A stretch of DNA of 46,625 nucleotides from Saccoglossus kowalevskii (GCF_000003605.2 NW_003139323.1:90909-137533), one strand, 5' to 3'. Shown: positions 11,513 through 24,815, numbered from the stretch's first letter. Translations and numbers: made by a program. The notes: generated by a model from the sequence alone, not told the origin.

Positions 11513-13414
11513 CTGTCTTCAGTAAAAAAAAGTTGTTTTACGTCAGATTAATGAAAGAGTATTGGCTGCAACAAAGCCGCGCCACGGTGAGGCTTCAGAA
11601 ATGCCAAGGATACTGTATTTCTTTAAAAACTCCAAATTTATACAATTACGAGAAACAGAAAATAATCATTCTTTTCGCAAACACGTGATTTACAAATGGG
11701 TAGGGCCATTCAAATATGAATAACGACACTGGCGATCTTTCAGAATATGTTAATTGGGGAACACAACAATGTGAGGGTAGGCACCATCGCTACATGTAAC
11801 GCAAAACTATTTTAAATACATTCACCTCCTTAAATTGGGCTGTGATCGTAGTTAGAGTATTAGAATGTGAAGACGAATGTACAATTTGTGAACATTCAAT
11901 ATTAACTGATTACCACGTGAATAATAACAGTATTCCACATTTTATTGACGGGTCTGTGCAAAACTCGGATAAGATATGACACATAACATGATTTGATCCT
12001 TGTTAAAATGCTCAGAGCATATAGTATTTTGTTACCAGTGGTCAATATATTTATTACTTTGAGATATGTTTAATTAAAATATATTATAACAAATATTTCG
12101 GCCGTTTAACAATTCCCATGATCATGTGGCCTTGTTTATATTTTAATGACGTATTTGATTTGTGTGATGTAAAATTGACAATTGCAATGTGAAATGATTA
12201 ATTCCAATCAATTAGCGAATCAACTAATCAATCTATTTGTCGTAAGTCACATCAAATCGTGCTCGTGTTTAGACATTTCGTCTGCTAAAACAAATTAAAG
12301 ATGGCCGAATTCTTTCCACGTAGATAGTCGGTAACTTGCGTCGGCGGGACAGCTTTATCGTGGATTTTCCGCACTAATAATTTACGGCAATTGACCTCTG
12401 AACAACCCAAACTCACCGACTGGCAATGTTTACGAGCAAATGACGTTAAAATTACCCTTCCCTATTCTGTGTATCGATTTGAAACAGTTTATTAAGTTAT
12501 ATCACGAATTTGTCTATGAATTTTTTCAACCGTAATTTTGAAATCACCATATTTATCATGTGCGATATTGATATGACTATCCAATATAATTATCGAAATG
12601 TTTTCTGCGAGTGCAAAAAGGCCTTTTTATTTTCTAATGTACATGACCTTCTGTTTTCTTAGTCAAATTAGGTCAAAGCTAATTTATTCAAACTTTCTCT
12701 GAAGAAAAATTAGTGCAACCTACAAGTTGTGACACCTGAAAAAAGGTTATTCATGTTATCGATCGTTACAGCGTAGCAATGCTATGCTAATACAATTCTT
12801 TGCGACAAGTTTCAAAATATTTAATTTTCATAAACAAGGAAAAGGTGGAATGAAACTCCATACTGATGGGATAATTTTGATTGTAGAATGATTTGAACAA
12901 AACATCTCACAACCATTGAAGACTTTGAATAAATTTCTTTTCAAAAAAATATAGTGTTATATTTAAGTACAAAGTTAAACTTTGCACTTCCATGTGAACA
13001 AAAACGGGAAGGGAAATATGTATAAATATATTTATTTATATATATATAACTATGGAGACATACAAATATTGAAATTGTATGAGTTTTGATATATATGCAC
13101 GTTTACGGGCACTCGGATGTTTGTTTTCTGTATCAGAAGCATTGGCATCACAGTGTGGATAGATGAAATCACATCTAAAGATGAAACTGTTCAATACATA
13201 ATCTCTTAATGAATGTTGATCACCCACAATTATTATCTAGTTATTCGATTTATAATTTTGTGTTGTAATAACTATTTTATGGTCTAGATCGAGAATACGT
13301 GAGTTCATATCCGATTAAGATTGTTTTCCAAGTACTGTATCAAAGTGGTTTCATGTTTTCTTTTTTTCAATTTGAATCGCTAGTTTCATCTATAACTGAT
13401 CTGGTTTGAGAAGC

Positions 13415-13433
13415 CATGGGAACCAATCCCATG
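13415..13433. other. Perfect 7-bp stem-loop
   Basis: CATGGGA, a 5-base loop ACCAA, then TCCCATG. Could be chance. Confidence 0.3.
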
Positions 13434-13777
13434 AATGAGTTGTCTAATTCGCACATTTGTTGTCGGCTTGACTGATTCGCACAGAATTCTGGCCATGTCC
13501 ATAGCTAAGTATCTCAATGAACATTCTCAATCAGTTTTGTTATTTACTTTGAAAAAAATAACATTTAAATAATAATCAATCTCAAAAAGATCGTGCACAA
13601 ATGTTCGCTATATATAATAATGATATAATATTTATCACATTTTGGAAAAAAAAATCAAGCTTGTATTAAATACCGTTGTTATACTATCTTTAGCAAATCA
13701 TATTTTTTTTTAAATGGCGAATGAGTTATTTTACAAAACTACTGTTTTAAAATATTTTGTTTTACTGTTTTGAGGTA

Positions 13778-14170
13778 AAATATTCAAAGTGTTTATAATC
13801 TGCATAATTATGAAAAGTGAACACAATGAAAACACTTTTTCAGAGATGTTTTGCATATAAAATGTTATGTAAAGTGTTCCCACTTTTAAAACTGCATTCA
13901 CTAGACACATCTTTTGTAAAGTGTTTATGTTCTAGACACCTAGAATAGTGTCTTAACCACGGACAGGTTTTAATAAAGTGTTTACTATCTCAACTCTCTG
14001 AAAAGTGATTCGACTAGACACAGATTTTAAAACCAGAAATATGTTTTAGCAAATGTTTATCATCGCAACACTTTGAAAGGTGCTTTCACGCAAAAGACAA
14101 TCTGAATATTGAAAGTGCTTGTAACATTTTATGGCACAACAAATTTTTGAAAGTGTAAATAAACGCATAT
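13778..14170. repeat. Degenerate tandem repeat with AAAGTGTTT core
   Basis: At least five diverged units of about 50-80 bases share the pattern TTTTRTAAAGTGTTTA, an AACACT-like stretch, GAAAAGTG and ACTAGACACA. Starts are near 13783, 13865, 13912, 13968, 14044 and 14104. The motif and its complement AAACACTTT both occur, so short hairpins are possible throughout. Confidence 0.6.
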
Positions 14171-14724
14171 ATCAAATGCTGCCTTTCGCTATCAAGCACT
14201 TTTCACTAATAACATTAATAAGTTATGTTTGTGTATAACTTTTAACAAAAGACAGACATATATAGTTGTTGTAAAGAATAATAACAATCCCATTTCTCGG
14301 AAAATCCAAAAAGTATTTCGGTACAGGTTCGAATATGACACCCGTCACATGCTCCTGATAGTATAATCAATCGTTGAATGAGTTATTATTAAAACTCGTT
14401 TAGATTATATACGCAAATTCGCAAAGGTGTGTGGTAATCACGATATTAGATGGGTTTCGACATTGAGGTTCCGCCAATACTATAATAGCTATGAAGAAAA
14501 ATGAAGAATCTATTGATTAGATCATAGAGAATTGACGCCAGTCCAGCGCTGCATCATCCACTTCACAAAATTGAGAATATGAATATAGAAAACTGTTCAT
14601 TATTAAAAATACTAAAATCAGTAAATTTATCGCTTCATGCACAGTATGTCTGCTGATAATGATGACAAACGGTCGATAATAAGCTTTGCGGCTAATATAG
14701 ATGCCTACCTAGACTTCATACAAA

Positions 14725-15060
14725 AGTATCCTGTACATAAGCACTTATAAAACATGTATAGTGGGGGTGTTTTAATCTGAAACATTGTATGTTTGTTTGT
14801 TTTCTGAAGTGCTTTAAAATAAAGCAGTTTGGAGGGAAAGTGTTTAGTTATTATTATGCACTTGTGTATACGTCGTATACATAAACACTTATGTAACATA
14901 CATAGACATGTGTTTCACCTTAATAATTTGGAAGAAAAGTGTTATAGAACAAAAACAAAACCAGACAAAAAATGTGGCTTATACATTAGCAATTTATGGA
15001 ACATTTTTAGTCTGGTGTTTTGGATTAAAACATTGTTGAACATTTTTTGAGTCAAATGTT
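14725..15060. repeat. Related degenerate repeat, second block
   Basis: TACATAAGCACTTATAAAAC at about 14735 is repeated as TACATAAACACTTATGTAAC at about 14877. Each is followed by a TGTTTTAATCT/TGTTTCACCTT segment and later GAAAGTGTTTAG or GAAAAGTGTTATAG. The unit here is about 145 bases and shares the AAGTGTTT core of the preceding block. Confidence 0.5.
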
Positions 15061-15075
15061 TAAATCAGATGTGAG

Positions 15076-15152
15076 AATTCTCAGCTGTGATTGGAACCGC
15101 CACTAGCGTTCAACGGATGCCGGAATTAAAATCCATTAGGCCACGAGGTACT
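15076..15152 (-). mobile_element. tRNA-like SINE head, tRNA-Arg-like
   Basis: On the minus strand CCTCGTGGCCTAATGGAT (A box at 15132-15143) is followed by GGTTCCAATCA (B box, 15088-15098). The start resembles arginine tRNAs, which have GTGGCCTAATGGATA. The anticodon arm and acceptor stem are not intact, so a degenerate SINE is more likely than a tRNA gene. Confidence 0.55.
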
Positions 15153-15364
15153 TAGTTCGTGTCTCAGTTTGCAATTGTACTCATAGGTTAGTGAGACCAT
15201 ATAAGAGCACAACCAATTTATTCTTCCACAATATGTGATGGTACTGATATATCGCTAACTCATGAAGAATTTGAATTTAATAAAGTCACAGCATTATTGA
15301 AAATAAAACTATTTCCTGACTGTAATGTCATGACCATCTCATTAGACGCGTTGAACAACGTCAC

Positions 15365-15445
15365 CTTCACTGCTAGTCTAGTTAGGTCAATGGCATATAT
15401 ACCATAATGTTTAATACGACTCCCCAGTTCGAGTCCCAGATTATA
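15365..15445 (+). mobile_element. tRNA-like SINE head or tRNA pseudogene
   Basis: TAGTCTAGTTAGG (15374-15386) resembles an A box. GTTCGAGTCCC (15427-15437) is a near-perfect B box at the usual distance of about 50 bases. No matching acceptor stem is visible. Confidence 0.5.
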
Positions 15446-15514
15446 GTTTAACTGCTTTTCATTCAATTTTATTAGAATTGCTTGTATAAAGTTGGTTGCA
15501 ATAATCCATAAATG

Positions 15515-15735
15515 TGTTACCAATAAACACTTTAATGACACATTTATGTCCCCGTAGAACACTCAGTGTTTTATTTTTAAAAAGTATATGTTTGTGTGTT
15601 TACAATCTGCTCAAGTTTCATCAAAAAGTGTTTTAATTTCTTCGACAAACATAATTAAATACTACAGTTTCCTAATATAATATACAATAATATAATAATA
15701 TTTTTAATTTCAAAAGTGTGTGAGAAACATATTAT
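15515..15735. repeat. Related degenerate repeat, third block
   Basis: Further AAACACTTTAAT, CTCAGTGTTTTA, TTTGTGTGTTTAC, AAAAAGTGTTTTAAT and CAAAAGTGTGTG motifs continue the family of the two preceding blocks. Confidence 0.4.
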
Positions 15736-15739
15736 CTAA

Positions 15740-18700
15740 TGTGAAAATGGGAGCATGACATGGTTTTCTTACTTTGCACAATAATTTTTTGACATAATAT
15801 CGAGTGTGTACTATGCCTTATTTTTTTTTTGCAAGTCCCCCTCCCCGTTTGTGTCCTAAAACGAGTAGAAAATTCTGTGTCAAAGAAGAACACATGTAGT
15901 AATATATTACTTTTGAATATATTTCCAACCGATATTGTTTAATGTTGTATGTTACATTTTTGGGTCAACAGATATTAGACGCGAAAGTGCTCGCCATGAT
16001 CTCGTTGAAAGCAAAATTTTATTCTGCCCATCAAATAGTGTTACAATTTCACTTGGCATTGCTTTCACAGCTTCGCAGTTCTATGTGATTATGACGTTTT
16101 TAATAGTCAATTACGGGAGGGATTTGAAAAACTATTTTTGGGGTAATCTTGAGATTATCTCAAAATCCGCTTGCGTCGACTGAGGTCTATTCGAGGATAG
16201 GGTTTCGATACTATTTGGTGGTGTGTCGTTCTAGGTCATAACATTCGTATTTACATGTGTTAAGTCCTGGGAAAGACTCAGTTTAGCGAATATTCCCGTT
16301 CTTTTCAGTAGATTACCTAATATTTTGTGTAAAGCTACATGAATGCGTCAATGTTATGCCTCCATTTCAACCCTTGTTCTCTCAAAGCCGACAGCGGGGG
16401 GGGGGGGGGGCGATGACGTACGCTTGCAGATATACTAACGCCACAATGATGGGCCACATAAGACGGTCCCAATTCTTATATATCAGTTAATATATTCTAT
16501 ATATAGGTTGTCAAGATGATTTATATAGGGTTTTTGTTTTAGGTTCACGTGTGTTTTCTATTGCATTATATAATCATACTATATATAACTAAATCCGAAT
16601 TCTTAAGGAACCAGTTATTATACGGATACCAGAATAAGTTTAAATGTATTTCACGTGTACCATGGTTTATTGTCAACGCAATGCTTTTAATTAATATAAT
16701 CAATAAATATTCTTTTCCGTGTATATTCTATAGCTTACTGAATCCCATTAAAGCTATTTCACAAACTGCTTAATCAGGTAAATATATATGTGCTTCATGT
16801 GCCGTGGAAACTATGGATTAATGTCAATTAAATGCATTTATGTAGTTTTCAACGCTTTAATTATTTAATTTGCTATAGTATGTGTAAATGTCATTATACA
16901 CAGCTTACTTCAAATTCAATTAAAACCAGTCATTCCACACAACACTTACTGAATTAAATATACGTTTCCTTATATGCCACGGGAACTATAGATTAGTGTC
17001 AATGCATTGAATGTCTTCAAGTAGTTTTCACGATTTTAATTATTCATGACGTCATATTATGTGTATATACGCAGCTTACAGCAGCAGGCTGCAATGTCAT
17101 GTCGGTAACAACAGTTGTCGGACTTTCCCTCCGTCTCGTTATTAAAGAATTTCGTTATTTGCTGGAATGGGGAGGATATGCCAACTCCGCTGAATACAGC
17201 CAAACATCTCTGGTGATATTAGTATATATCAACCACACTGTCCCGAGATCGCTAGTGACTAAGTAAGGACCGAATTATTAGTGTTGATTTAGGTTTCTGA
17301 AAACATATACATTGCCATGGCTGCATGTTTAATAATGGACTCAAAAAGTTCTAATCACAATTAAACGATTACTCGTTTCCCCCATCTCGTTACCTTAATA
17401 ATACTGCAAATAATAAGTGGCAAGACGTCAAGTCGCCCGTATATAACTCACTTACTTAAATTAGTAAATTTGAAGCAATTAATATGTCCAAATGCCCTTC
17501 TCTTGTGTATGAAATCGTTTCCTTTTTTTGTTGGTTTAACATTCATCTAAAACGAACATCTGGTTCGATTGTAAATATAAATTCCCGGCAATCTACAGGT
17601 AGTACAAATGTTGCTGAATAATTAAACATTGAATATAATCATATAAATGCTTATTGTATACTAATTCTGAGATGTTTATACTGTTTGATCCAATCAAAGG
17701 AGATCTGGGATATTGTTTGGCCTTTTCTAAAGAATTTGTAATTAAAAGACGACTTTGAAATGCTTTTTACATATGTATGCCACCGGTTAAACATACTTAA
17801 CAGTATTCAACGCCTCACGCAATGTCGAGATGACTCATGACTGGCCATTGATAGTCTTTCAACATTTACTTCCTAAATGTGAATTACGACATTGACGATA
17901 AACACGACAAAGTAAAAAAATGTAAACAGAAGTAGTTGTATAACGTTGATATGTAAATACCCATTATTTGCATGTACATTATATAGTGCATTGTTTGCCC
18001 CGACCATCAACACATTGCGCAACGAGAAGTGATAGTTACGTCATATTTATGATTCCAAAGTTTCGACAATAACGCATAATGGTCGAATCGACAGTTTTGC
18101 TACAATAATGTGACGATTTGGGAATAATCTTATTACATTGCAAATACACATGTTTGAAGATCGTTCAATACAATTTTATGAATACCCGGTTGTTTGTTAC
18201 TGATAATTGTAAAAAGACAGGGTACTTTGTTAGAGTTTACATCTGTCGGACTTATTTTGTTAACAAAATAACACAAGGTACATAAGAAATGGGCAATGAA
18301 TCAATGTAGAGTTAGAAAACACCTTGATGCCGCTCCACAATTAAACCTTTCTAACTGTCCCACTGAATTCGCTCGTATTGTACCAAGGCTTCTCAATAAA
18401 CAAATAATCTTTTCTGAGGTATTTTTTTGTATCACGTCGTCAGCCGATACTGGACATTACAGATAAGCGTGTGACTGACTGACTGATATAAATAACATAC
18501 ATCATTAATTAATGTTTTTTCTACATTTCACAATCAATCTGAAGCACTACTGTAGTACAGTTAGAAGCCATTAGGTAATTAAGAATACGCTTTCTTGTCA
18601 TTACGTAAGTGCTAACATTTAATCCGAATCGTGAGCTGGCATTCTTTCCTTCGGGCGTACATAAGTGTAACAATTACGTTAATGCATTAGTTACTGATAG

Positions 18701-20021
18701 CGTTTTGAGACATCAAATTTAACTTAGCGTCTTGTATGAAGTCACAGAATCTAATATAACAGAAAAAAACACGTTTTTACTGGGAAGGAATAGTCAGGTA
18801 GATATGTAACAGTAGTGGAAAAAATCATAGTAATGCGATTTTATTGTTTAACATGACATGACTCCATGACCTCGTCCTGATGTTTGTTGGGTGAGAAAGT
18901 TTTTTTTCACGAAGTGATGCGGTGTAACCCGTGGCCGTATTTGCGAGTGACAATAACATCACCCACAAACGTCAGGGCTATGGCGTTCTATTATTGTTAG
19001 TACATATGGTCCCAGGCGAAAATCACCAGGAAAGTCGTAACCAGGGAGGGCATGATTGGTTAATCAAGCGTTCCATTATATTTATACGCAAATGTTTGCA
19101 GACGCACTATGGCCGCTATGTTTTGACGCAAAGTAAGCAACGAAAGCGTCGACCGATAAAAGCAGCAAGCAGAACAAAATTTAGGATTTTTTTTCAAATT
19201 ACAGCGTTAGAAGAGGTACATCACTTTGACATTGATTCAAGTTTGAGTGAGCTCTACAGCATCTCACTGTGGAAGCGGGTCATTTGCATGACCGCCTTGA
19301 AAATGCCTAAATGTTTATTATATGGACACATGACTAATTTGCCTAGTTATTACACGGCTCTTGATAATCTTGTTTGAGCAAGAAAATGATTCTGGAGGTT
19401 TTATAATCCAAATATGCAAAACCATAACATTAAACAGTATAAATGAAAGAGCCGAAATGCACTCGTCAATTTACGTTGTGCAATAACTGCCAAGACAACT
19501 CAACTTTAGAAGAGACAGTTTTCTCTCATTTGCATAATTCTGCAGTCAATATCAGTAATATCAATATTTTTTAGCATGGTTAGACCTGTGATATCCGATG
19601 AGTGACCCTGTAATATCGTATATATTAAACGAGTGTAGTAATTTTTATAATTTTAATTTTATGTCCCGAGCTATTCTGAACCTTCAACATAAAAGATGTA
19701 CGCGTTGTCATTTGCTCATGAATAATTCAAAGCATACCACTTGGCATTGAAATGAATCTTCAATTTCCTGTTTTTTTTCCCAAAAGCCAACTTTTCCAAT
19801 AGTTGAGGGAGGAAGAAGTCTCTCTTCTCGTCAACTACAGATGTTGCTCATTGACTTCAGCTGCACAGGCTTAGCCACGAGGCAAGATCTGACATGCAAT
19901 TATTCAACTAAGATAATGTCGGTTTAAAAGTTATGTATCTGTGGCAATTACATTTACAGAATTCACATTCTGCATATGAATACAACTGCGACCGAATAAG
20001 AACAAAGGGATTACAGAAATA
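15740..20021. other. Non-coding stretch
   Basis: Gene-poor DNA with a 15-G tract at 16396. The longest frame, 148 codons at 18931-19377, starts with GTG and shows no domain or coding bias. A degenerate GGGTTTCGATAC near 16200 hints at a SINE remnant but is too weak to call. Confidence 0.55.
16396..16410. repeat. Homopolymer of 15 G
   Basis: A single uninterrupted G tract in A+T-rich DNA. Its length may be unreliable in the assembly. A shorter C tract (11 bases) lies at 28759-28769. Confidence 0.9.
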
Positions 20022-20082
20022 AACCGCTTTTTCGAACCCACAACATCGACCACACAACCAGTGAGCTACTGAATTTGCGATG
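20022..20082 (-). mobile_element. tRNA-like SINE head
   Basis: On the minus strand TAGCTCACTGGTT (20057-20069) is a good pol III A box and GTGGGTTCGAAAA (about 20028-20040) a B box, about 30 bases apart. A clover-leaf cannot be closed convincingly, so this looks like the 5' head of a tRNA-derived SINE rather than a functional tRNA gene. Confidence 0.55.
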
Positions 20083-20990
20083 TAGGTTTCTGAGAAAAAA
20101 ACGGGTCTTAGAATGCTGTGTCAATGTCAAGTGTTTCGCATTGAATTATTCATGAGCAGTTGACAAGACGTACAAAACACTTTTCGTATTTATGTAAATT
20201 AACATTTACCGCTGTACAATGCAACCGATTACTGAATCTTTCAAGTTTATCGTTTTTCGTGACATAAATTCGAAACGCTCACTTAAAAGTGTGGGTTTCC
20301 AGATATTTTCAGCGGTAAAAGTGGATTCCATGCGTTTCCACTACTTCCAAAGCTTGGAGAATTAAAAACGTCGAAAACCTCAAATGCGATTTAAAACAAA
20401 AATGCATATTGATGAATGCATAACAGATTCGATATATAGAAAGACAATTCGGATTGATGTTTAAAAAAATATGTCTAGTAATGAAACGAGCTATGCCTTT
20501 CAAATTGCGTGCCAATAAGATTTCCCTGTCAGAGATGGGGGAAAGAAAAATACTAAATAGATTCATGTCACTGCATCAATTAGATGTTTTGAAAACACCC
20601 AAACTAATTTCAGTGTAACAGATCGATAACGTAAGTATTGCAATATATTATGTTTTAAGTGATTTAGTGTTTCTTATTTTAGGCAACATTTTTTTCTGGT
20701 CAAAACTGGTAACTTGATGTTATGACCCATGAACTTCTCATATTAGCCGGGTATATCGGATAGTTATCACCAACGATGTTTCTAATATACTTTCCTATTA
20801 TATCCATAAATTAAAATAATTTTCCGTCATCGTTTCATTCTTTGTCAATCTATATAAAGTTCAAAATTAATAAATCAGAAGGATATTTATTTTCCCCATC
20901 TTAGCATCAGGATAGGTATCAATTTGTCATTTAATTCTAAACAATGTGTATTGTAGTAACCTTTTAATATTAGCTCCTATATGCATCACG

Positions 20991-21012
20991 TATATATATA
21001 TATATATATATT
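20991..21012. repeat. Short (TA)n run
   Basis: Eleven TA dinucleotides in an A+T-rich stretch. Confidence 0.9.
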
Positions 21013-22641
21013 ACTTTAATAATTCATTACCAGTATGGATTAATATACATATACACTGATAAACACTTAAAAATTATTAATACTGTGATATTGCTTAACC
21101 ATAGGAAAACGTTTTGATATTTGTATAAAGAATATATAATTCATATATAACTGTCAATTTATTTGTATACAATAATATATTTATACAATAATAATTTGAT
21201 ATTTAGTGTATTGTAAATGTATGTAATTGATTTCAGTTATTGTTATTTCGTGTCTATTCTTTCCATTTAAATGGGGGGGGGGATTCTAAATTTACATGAA
21301 AGGCAGTGATTCCCTGCTCAATTAAGTTGAACTTGAGATAGAATCATTGAGGATCATTCAAATAAAACAAAGACAATTTTATCATGGTTTACATACTATA
21401 ATAGCCGAACAACATTCAGAGCTTACCGTTTCGTAAACTTGAATGAAAATGAGTGGTGATCATTTGTGTTTATGTTCTCTAAGAGCGATACACCTAAACA
21501 TAAATACCCTAACCGACGTATGTGTTACTATCACATATGCTAGCAGATACATTTCTGCGGCATTTGGGTGACTCTGTGAGCCACAGTATTTAAGGGAACG
21601 GAGCACATAAAACAATTTAAGCTTAGTCGAATGTGAATTTGAATAAAGAAAATCAATGATCAAAGTCTATCTAATGAGTATGATTTTTCAATGCTTTCTA
21701 TGTTTGTCTACGTCGTTTTTGAAGTACATTGTTTGGAAAAAATAAGAATAAAGAGAGGATTATCAGAATGTCATGCTAAATAATCCTATTATTTTGTTCT
21801 GTCTCTAATTAATAGTTTTGCATTGACTCCCCAAACCCAGCGCGAATTGATCGTAATGCCTAGAAACTTTTTATAATGAAATATATATTTTACAGATTTG
21901 CCTTGACTATATTTTTGTAATTCAGTAAAAATGATTTACTCTCAAGGTATATATTCAGTTGGTACAGTTGTTACTCGCCATTTGTTTCTATGTCCAATTG
22001 GCGTTTTTTTAAAAGTTATGTGTATTCGTTTTGCTTTTTCGAATATTCAGGTAATGCCTGTGCATAGATGAGTAGTGAGTGAATATGCACATTGACATAC
22101 ATGGGATATTCAACTACGATAGTTTGTTCACGAACATTCAAAATAATAATAACAAAATCAAACAATTAACGTTATTTCAGAAAACTTAGGATATAAAATA
22201 TTAAAATCTCAATTTTAGAAGACTAAATAACCTACATAGTATTTGACACACATGTACTGAGGAGGTAGGTGTGAAATTAAAAGACATTAGTGAAAGATAC
22301 ACCAACATCTCTCGCCATGTACACGTTTCTCATATGCATAATGTTTGAGTGTTCATTTCACACACGACCTAACAATTTCTTTCGCGAATACAGCAAGATA
22401 CTTATAGCTTAAAATTCTAAAATTGCTACTATATCTATATTTGTTGATATATTTTATTTTTATGAATATCGATGGTGTTTGAATGTTTTCGTTCCGGGTA
22501 CATTGCACATGTATCGCATTATAAATTCATTATTTACAAATACACGAACCCGACGTGAGAATCTATTCAATGCAGGATAGTTTGTTCACAGGAATTGTAA
22601 TACATTAGTCAATGGCGTCAATGAAACCTCTTCCTCTCTAG

Positions 22642-22658
22642 TGATTGTATGCAAGGAG
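22642..22658 (+). other. Possible 17-nt microexon
   Basis: The acceptor CCTCTTCCTCTCTAG is followed after 17 bases (TGATTGTATGCAAGGAG) by the donor GTAAGTATA. Both sites are close to ideal. No flanking exons can be named, so chance pairing is quite possible. Confidence 0.2.
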
Positions 22659-23539
22659 GTAAGTATACCCCACTAAATAAACGCCCAAGCTTGCCAACAT
22701 GAAACACGCTTCAAAAGCAAATATACATTTCCACAATTTAAATTCCTTTGAGTAATAGATTCAGCTATCTACATGTGACGACGCGGTGTTCCCGCAGGCC
22801 AAGGACACAGTTAGATTAGCCCAGTTGTTGCTTGAATTAAAAAAAAGGTACAATGTCATGCACTGTTTAATAATATAGTGCATCGTCTTGCAAACATCTT
22901 AAGGTTTAGAAATGTCTACACATAATGCTAGGGGACGCGATTTAATCTCAGATTGGTTTCGGGCTTATGAATAGTGTTTAAAAATCCTTTCACTCTTATG
23001 GGAATGTGTTCCAAGAAGCTGTCCAGCATCTACATAAAAGGGTAATCCATGACATACAATTTGTAAAACGACGCATTCATATTAATACTGTTGTGATGAA
23101 AAAATGTTGACTCCACACAACGTGAATTAACTCGTTAAATGTAAACCCTATAGTCTAACTTACCATTTCATACAAACTTTAGACTTCAACAGTGTTGCAG
23201 CGTGTTATGCATACACGGTATACCATTAATCAAGCGTAATATTTACTGAATGTTTTATATTTTTCATTCGTTTGCAGTTTCCCGACGACTGTTCGCATTC
23301 ACTCACGTATTAAAGGTAGGAGATTTTATTGATTATTGCATATATTAAAATATAAATGCTGTTCAAACTCAGAGGATTCCACTTTTATGAGGATCGAAAT
23401 CATACGTGACTAAACATTGTACTCAAAGAGATTGAACAGTATGGCTTAATGCCTGCAAATCGTGACATGCGAGTGTATATCGAATTGCTAAACAATTATT
23501 TGTATTTCATATAACTTCTACTGGATCTGACGTTTTTGG

Positions 23540-23565
23540 AACAAACAAACAAACAAACAAACAAA
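23540..23565. repeat. (CAAA)n microsatellite
   Basis: Six CAAA tetranucleotides in a row. Confidence 0.9.
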
Positions 23566-23649
23566 GATGCACACATTTTGTCATGTCATGTCACTGCACT
23601 CTCAAAGTCATACATATTAATTAAAACATTTTTGTAACAACATCTGGTG

Positions 23650-23845
23650 ATACCGATAAACAACAACAACGTGACCAACATGTTTAAAGTCAAGTTCATA
23701 AATATATTTCCACATATCTTCCTATCACCCCTAATTCACATACAATTCCGCAATATGTTAGTAGCATACTGATAAACAACAACAGGAATATAATAACACA
23801 AAGTGACACTATGAGCAATAATGATAATCAACAACATGACACACT
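23650..23845. repeat. Degenerate GATAAACAACAACA repeat
   Basis: TACCGATAAACAACAACAAC at 23651, TACTGATAAACAACAACAGG at about 23768 and AATGATAATCAACAACATGA at about 23819 share a core with spacings of about 117 and 51 bases. They are sometimes followed by GTGAC or TGACAC. Probably old tandem duplication. Confidence 0.4.
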
Positions 23846-24035
23846 AGTATAAATACAGGGTTGCAGCGATTATTTAATACTGGTTGTAATACCGGCTTCT
23901 TGATACACGTTTACACATTTCTCCCTATGCGTGCACAATATAACATGACAAACCACCGGGGGGAATGCCGTTCTCAGCGTGGATAAAATTCAGTCATTAA
24001 GCATGTGGGAGGGGGGAACCAAGTGACCAAATCGT

Positions 24036-24085
24036 GTAGGTCGTGTAGCTAGGTGGTTTAGGGTCGTGGTCGTCATCATGACGGA
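24036..24085 (+). mobile_element. tRNA-like SINE head (A box and anticodon arm only)
   Basis: GTGTAGCTAGGTGGTTTAGG carries an A box (24046-24056). It is followed by an anticodon-arm-like CGTCATCATGACG inverted repeat. The expected B box is absent, so this is a decayed fragment. Confidence 0.45.
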
Positions 24086-24541
24086 GCATTTGTTATATTG
24101 CTGTAGAGCAGAATTGGACTTTCCCTTCCCTCATCAATTAATATGTAAATACCCATATTGTCAGTCGTGATTTAGCGCTGTAATATTTCAAGGTAATCTG
24201 GTAATAAATTGCATAAAGGTTAAGGATTAACACGCCATGAGTTCTAAAAATAACTTTTAGCACGACCGCGTACATTTCGTCTCGTGCAGTCGTGGCATTG
24301 TTTATCTACATACGATATTAGGATTTATTATGGCATCTTCTCTCCCATAAATTCTATATTCGTAAAACACGTTTTGATAATGGAAATTGCTGTCTTTTAA
24401 AAACACAGTTTATTACAATCCACAAGTCAATGTCCTGTATACACTGTTGATGATTTAGCCGAATACTATTTCAGTAGAGCAGATATCAGATTGTGAGATT
24501 ATTCAGTAATACAAAGAACACGAATTGATAAACTTACTCAG

Positions 24542-24815
24542 ACGTAATGCACCTCCAACCAAGCACGAATTTTGCAAATGGTTTGAAAATAACAATGACG
24601 TCATTGTAATGCCTGGAACACGCGCGCCACCCGAGGATAGCTGGGGGACGTTTTATCGCAACTGTATCTTGAACAACTGCGATTCACTCAGACGCTCGGA
24701 TATTGCCCATCATAGCTCGTGGATACTGAAGCAAATCACGTATAATTGTGCCGCTGCTCTCAATTCTACACGAGAAGATTTGAAGTTGTCATTGTACACG
24801 CCGTCGCCAGACTGA
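24542..24815 (+). CDS. Possible terminal exon, unrecognised protein
   Basis: An open frame of about 90 codons ends in TGA. The composition looks coding (FCKWFENNNDVIVMPGTRAP, then EDSWGTFYRNC, and a YTPSPD end) and is richer in C+G at third positions than its flanks. A weak acceptor, CTTACTCAG, precedes 24542; the frame is closed upstream by TAA at 24507. The first internal Met is at about residue 29. No domain is recognised. A GCATGATGCATGATG repeat follows the stop. Confidence 0.3.

Larger units (their letters stand above)
10741..13777. other. Non-coding stretch
   Basis: A+T-rich, with the CRE/E-box cluster near 11.49 kb and the small hairpin at 13415. No gene is visible. Confidence 0.6.
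20083..24035. other. Non-coding stretch
   Basis: A+T-rich with short microsatellites, the possible microexon at 22642 and the CAAA run. No gene is supported. Confidence 0.6.

Noticed and set aside
14310-14350. GGTTCGAATATGA resembling a B box
   Set aside because: No A box and no clover-leaf nearby.
15260-15562. 100-codon minus-strand frame
   Set aside because: It overlaps a tRNA-like repeat and the degenerate AAGTGTTT zone and has no recognisable domain.
18931-19377. 148-codon plus-strand open frame
   Set aside because: It begins with GTG, shows no domain, and has no coding-like composition or splice context; length alone is not enough in 46 kb.
19845-19890. Minus-strand CCTCGTGGCTAAGCCTG resembling an A box
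   Set aside because: No B box follows; too short to call a SINE.
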